Origin: Mucor racemosus
Lineage: Eukaryota > Mucoromycota > Mucoromycetes > Mucorales > Mucoraceae
Direction: 5' to 3'
NCBI GenBank assembly: GCA_027405735.1
Contig: JAPEHQ010000025.1
Span: forward strand, 310,001 to 374,000
DNA length: 64,000 nucleotides
Shown here: positions 59,421 through 64,000 of the stretch, in pieces
Numbering within the stretch: position 1 is the first letter of the stretch
How the letters are laid out: the number at the start of each line of letters is the position of its first letter
Made by a program: the position numbers and the translations under genes
The notes under the pieces: generated by a model
Databases searched by the model: none
Seen by the model: only the letters and a program-made list of their open reading frames with translations
What the model was told of the DNA's origin: nothing

Positions 59421-60149
59421 AACAGCACTTTATTCGTTCGAGAATTATTCACAATTTGTACGAATTTGCATTCTCGCTTTGTCTAAATTTCTTTTTACTT
59501 TGTCTCAATATATGAGTTTTCAATTCATTTTTGGACATCAAAATCCATGATCATTTCATAAATTCAAATGCCGCGATTTTGATTTCACTTAAAATCTTAT
59601 TTTATAGAATTGTTGTGAGCTACATAAAGCATTTTGAAACCCAAAGCAGTTTTATGTCGCTTGAGCAGAAGAAATGCTACATTTCAGTATTTTAATTTGA
59701 ATATTTTAGTATATAACCAATGAGATATCATGCTTTACACACAGACACATTGAATTGAAGAATTCAAGAATTGAAGTTCTTATCGTTTCTAACACTTCAA
59801 AACAATTGGAATCCCAATATATAGTAACTCGAATCTTAAATATTTTGGTATATAGCCTCTTTACATTTTAATCGAGCTGCTGATACCTGTATATCTTTTA
59901 TAGATGAATTCTTGGGTAATCAATTAACGTCTACGATCCTGGAGGTGCTTGCTTATTCATGATTTTGTGACGTTATGTGACGGTCTGGGAGGAAGATCAT
60001 GAAAGCCATCTTCGATGTTTGTCGACGAAAAAATTTGTGCATCTTTCTATAGCATCTGAACTCGATTAGTATGGCAGGAATTAGTAAGCTTGATAGCAAA
60101 CATTGTATGAAAACAACCCTTATTAAATCTGCTGATTGATATTTTATAG

Positions 60150-62123
60150 AAAGCAAAAAAGGACGTAATGCCGACCGTTTAAATGGAACCAGTAGAGTAT
60201 TCAAATGAATGTGCGCCTGTATTGAACATATACTGATTGATTATTTGATTAAATAGAGGGAAAGAAGGATCCTGGTGTACCAAACTTTGCTAATTTCAAG
60301 CAAAAAAAACAAAACAAAGAGGAAGCTAACCGCAAAAAGGTAAATTATGGAATATCAAATAGGTTCCATCACTTTCTTGCTTAAATAACATTTCACTAGA
60401 TTGCAGGCAACAAAGAACGTCAAGATTTAGCTCGACAAAATTTGCAAAACAAGAATAGAAATTTGAATATCTTTGATATGGCGAAGAATGCCGAGAAAAG
60501 AAGTCAAGATTTTGACGATACCATCGGCGACAACGAAGATGGCAAAGTTATTACTGACGCCGCAGCTACTGGACAAAAGGATAATTCCAAAAAGGCTTAT
60601 TATCGTGAATTCAGAAAGGTTTTAGAGAATGCAGATGTTATTTTGGAAGTTTTGGATGCACGTGATCCATTAGGCACTCGTACTCGAAGCGTTGAACGCA
60701 TGGTGATGGATAGTGGTCTTGAGAAGAAGATTATCTTGGTCATGAACAAGATTGATTTAGTACCTAAAGAAAATGTTGAACATTGGTTGAAATATTTGAG
60801 AAACGAATATCCAGCAATTGCTTTCAAAGCATCTACACAAAGCCAACGTAATAATTTGAGTCAATCTAATGTTTCTACTGATGCAGCCAGTAGTAATATG
60901 TTGAATTCTGCTGAATGTTTGGGTGCCGATAGTTTGATCAAATTATTAAAGAATTACAGTAGAAATATCAATTTGAAAACTTCAATTACAGTTGGAATTG
61001 TTGGATACCCTAATGTTGGCAAATCCTCTGTTATCAATTCACTTAAAAGATCTAAAGTATGTGGTGTTGGATCTACTCCCGGTTTCACAAAAGTAGCTCA
61101 ACAAATTACATTGGATAAAAACATCAAATTACTCGATTGTCCTGGTATTGTATTTGCTCAACAAGGACAAGATGGTCAAAATGCAGCCGAAATTACATTG
61201 AGAAATTGTGTCAAAGTTGAATTATTAGATGATCCAATTACACCCGTTGAAGTTATTGTTTCAAGATGTACAACAGACCAGCTGATGAAAATGTATAATG
61301 TCGCTTACTTTAATAATGCGCATGAATTTTTAGTTTTATTGGCTCAACAACGTGGTAAACTTAAAAAGGTTGGATGATTTTTCTCATCTTTTTTTAATGC
61401 TTGTACTAATTTGTTTATTTTCAAAAAGGGAGGTGTTGCTGACACACATCAAGTAGCCCGTCATGTATTAACAGATTGGAATGGTGGAAAAATTCCATAT
61501 TATACCATCCCTCCTTCTTCAAAGAAAAGTCATATTGAAGCTTCTGTTGTTAACTCATGGGGTAAAGAATTAGATTTAGACCTTGAATCTTCTGATGTTG
61601 TTTTGTCTGGGCTCAAATCAAGTAACGAATTTGGATCTAGTGTTGTCATGGTAATATTCCGTAACCATAGCAACCTTAATTTTATTTATTAATTATTTAA
61701 TTATAGCAAGCTAATGACGATATCGATATGATGAATGATGCTGAAATGGATAATATGGATGCATCAATGGATACATCAATTGATGAAATGGTGACAGAGA
61801 ATAATGGCGATATATCACAACCAATTATTCAAGTTGATAAAATGTTAAATATGAAAAAGAAGAATGCAATGAGTAGACCACAACACATCATTTCACTCAC
61901 AGAAGAAGAATTAAATCCTCAAACTAATCAACAATTAAAGAAACAATTAAAAGCTCAACAAAAGAAAGCTAGAAGACAAATTGGTGGAAATACAAGCAAT
62001 AACTTGTTTGATGAAGATGATGCCATGTTGGAAGAATCCGCTTCTTCATTTCAATTCAATATTCCTGCTTCTGCTGCTTCTTTAATGGCAGCACCAATCC
62101 CTGATGAAGACGAAGAACTATAG
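60150..62123 (+). CDS. Grn1/GNL3 (nucleostemin) family nucleolar GTPase, 5' end unresolved
   Basis: Exons 60150-60164 (tentative), 60259-60339, 60400-61368, 61429-61650 and 61707-62123 give about 567 residues, starting within the basic N-terminal region (AKKD|GKKDPGVPNFANF). The GTPase motifs are circularly permuted as in the YlqF/YawG class: NKIDLVP (G4) comes first, then GYPNVGKSSVIN (G1), STPGFTK (G2) and DCPGI (G3). YREFRKVLENADVILEVLDA, KKGGVADTHQVARHVLTDWN and a basic/acidic C terminus fit Grn1 and Nug1. These proteins act in the nucleolus in 60S pre-ribosome maturation and export. The usual first 40 residues (a Lys/Arg-rich nucleolar signal) must lie in an upstream exon that I could not place. 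Start therefore marked partial. Confidence 0.85.
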
Positions 62124-62162
62124 ATTTAATTCGTTTAGATTCACTTTGTAATGCAAATTTTC

Positions 62163-62170
62163 GATATAAA
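62163..62170 (+). promoter_or_regulatory. TATA-like box before the small Ser-rich gene
   Basis: ATATAAAA 62-68 nt before the ATG at 62231, followed by a T-rich pyrimidine stretch. The whole promoter sits in the 107-nt gap behind the GTPase stop. Confidence 0.4.
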
Positions 62171-62230
62171 AAAAATCCCACACATTCTTTTTTTTTTTCC
62201 TGATATCTTTTCCGTTTTCTTTTTACCATT

Positions 62231-62605
62231 ATGTTTACAAGAATATTAAACACAATTCGTGAAACTATTTCAAAGAATCCTAATAATAATCGGACAAACG
62301 TCAGTAGCAATAGTAACAAACATTCTGCTGAAAGTGAATATTCTTCTTCGGATTCTCGCAGACCTTCTATTACTGAAGAATTACAAAATGATAATCATAG
62401 TATGCTGTCTAAATTTTCCACTTCTCAATCTATGCCATTAGGAAGAAACAATTCTATCTCTGAACCCATTCCAATCGGTGCAGCTGCTTCTTCTACTTCT
62501 GGTGCAAATGAAAAAAGACGTAGATCATCTACTTTATTCGGCATCTCTAATGTCACTTATGATGATTATGTGCAAAAGGATTTAATTTCAAGCTCATGGA
62601 GTTAA
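62231..62605 (+). CDS. Small Ser/Asn-rich protein of unknown function, 124 residues
   Basis: Single exon, undamaged. A short amphipathic N terminus (MFTRILNTIRETISK) precedes a low-complexity Ser-rich middle with several basophilic phosphorylation-like sites (RRPSI, KRRRSST) and ends in a distinctive NVTYDDYVQKDLISSSWS. This C-terminal block looks like a conserved fungal short motif and is the main reason to accept the gene. Head-to-tail with the GTPase gene, 107 nt away. No enzymatic domain. Confidence 0.65.
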   Translation: MFTRILNTIRETISKNPNNNRTNVSSNSNKHSAESEYSSSDSRRPSITEELQNDNHSMLSKFSTSQSMPLGRNNSISEPIPIGAAASSTSGANEKRRRSSTLFGISNVTYDDYVQKDLISSSWS

Positions 62606-62851
62606 AGTCACCAAAATTGCATAAAAAACGAGTTTGGTCTCGTTTATTGAATTGCTCAAAAATCGCATTCAGCTCCACTATTTTGACACATTGAATAACT
62701 CGCTTCAAGTTTATAATGATGCTATTCCGTATTGCCAAACCCAAACTATTTCTATTCAATGCGGCATCCCTACCCAAGTCTACAAATGATTTGAAGAATA
62801 TTATCTTGCAATCACATGTATATATCTTGAATATAAATATCCCCATCCCCC

Positions 62852-62904
62852 TCTTTTTTTTTTAAAAAAAAAAAAAAACAAAAAAAAAAAAAAAAAAAAA
62901 AAAA
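62852..62904. repeat. Long T/A homopolymer runs
   Basis: About 10 T directly followed by about 15 A, then c, then about 24 A. Prone to assembly error. Confidence 0.9.
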
Positions 62905-63086
62905 GTAATAAAATGAATTGAAAAACCTCAACAAAATATACAACGTCCATATAATCAAATGTTGAAGTGTTTATTTGATTTTTGTTGTACATTGTTTATA
63001 GGAAAAAATATAATTGAGCTTGTAAATATATATAAGGATGAATAGGGGTGATAGATTTCTTTTTTTTTTTTTTCGAAAGATTACTT

Positions 63087-63467
63087 TTACATTTTCATAG
63101 GTTGAGGTTGAGTTGATTCCTTCTCGAGTTCAGCACTAAAAGGTAGTTTAGTTGAAAAAAGTTACATTAATAATTAACACAAACTAAACATACCGTAATT
63201 GCTTTGAGAAATCATCCTCAACATCATCGTCATCCCAGTTATCTTCCCAGAAGTGAGCATCGTTTTGGTCTTCCTCATTCTCTCCCCAATCTATTCAACA
63301 CTTTAGTTACAATTACGTAGTTTTTCATTCATTCGTTCATCTATACCTTCAGCGGCAAATTCCTCAAACTCGTCATCTTCTTCAAGAGCACCAAGCTGAG
63401 CCAAATTATTCTTTGATTGCTCTTCAGTTAACTTTTGTTGCTGTTGTTGCTGTTGGGCAGAAGACAT
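63087..63467 (-). CDS. SEM1: Sem1/Dss1 26S proteasome lid subunit
   Basis: Exons 63467-63347, 63290-63194 and 63135-63087 give 88 residues. Short Gln run after MSSA, then two acidic/aromatic blocks: [14 protein letters not shown], and after the first intron [20 protein letters not shown] with [13 protein letters not shown], then AELEKE. These two Trp/Phe-containing acidic stretches and the C-terminal helix define DSS1/Sem1, a disordered protein that stabilises the proteasome lid, TREX-2 and, in many eukaryotes, BRCA2-type proteins. All three exons are needed to recover the full family pattern. Lies on the opposite strand to the Ser-rich gene, tail to tail. Confidence 0.95.
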
Positions 63468-64000
63468 TTTGTATTATCAGTTTATATCTATAAAGAAAAA
63501 AAACCAAGCTTGATTAAAAATATTGCTCCTTCATTAAGAGGAAGAAACGCGTACCATTCGTGACTAGAAGGCTCTAAATGACGTAGACTTGCCTTTCGCT
63601 TCAGTATCTTTGTGCTCCACCAACCAAACGCAGCACAAACCAAGATTTATATTAACTTTTATGTAATTTTAAAGAGTTTTTCGTTACACTAAATTGCTTT
63701 AAATGTTGCTCTAATTATTGTAAATATTCATTCACTCTTGGTTTAGTTTCTCTCATTTTTTGTTTTGCAATTGAGTGCTTTTTGACAGTTATTTAGAGAA
63801 AATAAAGAGTTACACAGCTAGAATTAAGCAGACTTGTCTCCACCTTTAATCGAGCCTTACTCTATTTCAAACTATACAAATAACAAATCTAAAAATGTCG
63901 CAATAAACTTGAAGTGTGCTATCATACAATATTTTAATTAGTTGTTTTTTATTGTTTGATTTCCTTCTATTAAAACTCTTTAAAGGTTTTTTTTTTTTTT
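63468..64000. other. Upstream region of SEM1 to the window end
   Basis: No gene recognised. Ends in a T run. Confidence 0.45.

Noticed and set aside
1..64000. CRISPR arrays, secondary-metabolite or antiviral gene clusters
   Set aside because: No regularly spaced identical repeats with unique spacers and no biosynthetic or defence genes; the intact genes are unrelated housekeeping and signalling genes.

Overview
The window looks like nuclear DNA from an AT-rich early-diverging fungus, most likely Mucoromycota and probably Mucorales. The evidence is many short GT-AG introns (about 50-80 nt), pyrimidine-rich promoters, fungal gene types (Pex22, Rim15-type kinase, cell-wall-integrity MAPKK, Grn1/nucleostemin, Sem1) and fragments of ORFs I recognise as repetitive in mucoralean genomes. 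The species cannot be named from sequence alone.

Layout. 1-1.24 kb: a Pex22-like peroxin. 1.9-13.5 kb: a transposon graveyard holding repeat R1, solo LTRs of at least three families, repeats R3 and R4, and two decayed ORFs. 13.7-21.7 kb: a gene block with an Mkk1/2-type MAPKK (+), then on the minus strand a PPxY alpha-arrestin, alpha-SNAP/Sec17, a decayed MFS transporter and a magnesium-dependent phosphatase-1. 22.3-25.8 kb: an 11-bp minisatellite and a rearranged R1 copy. 25.8-38.9 kb: a 2952-residue Rim15-type PAS/zinc-finger/AGC kinase/receiver protein and a WDR20/DMWD/CreC-type WD40 protein. 39.2-51.8 kb: a second graveyard with five copies of the same solo LTR, nested insertions, a 1645-bp dead Tc1/mariner element with 214-bp inverted repeats sitting in a decayed WD40-like gene fragment, and a roughly 1.8-kb duplicated repeat block. 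52.2-56.2 kb: an intronless gene of unknown function and an intronless kelch-BTB gene. 56.2-60.1 kb: mostly empty, with one small spliced ORF. 60.1-63.5 kb: a Grn1/GNL3 GTPase gene, a small Ser-rich protein and Sem1/Dss1.

The intact genes are housekeeping or signalling genes and do not form a cluster. Rim15, Mkk and WDR20/CreC are all nutrient or stress signalling factors, but their proximity is probably coincidental. The most informative part is the repeat stratigraphy. Two kinds of insertion can be proved inside this one window because an uninterrupted paralogous copy of the target repeat is also present, giving exact element ends, target-site duplications and a partial order of events. I found no CRISPR array, rRNA, convincing tRNA gene or clustered biosynthetic system.
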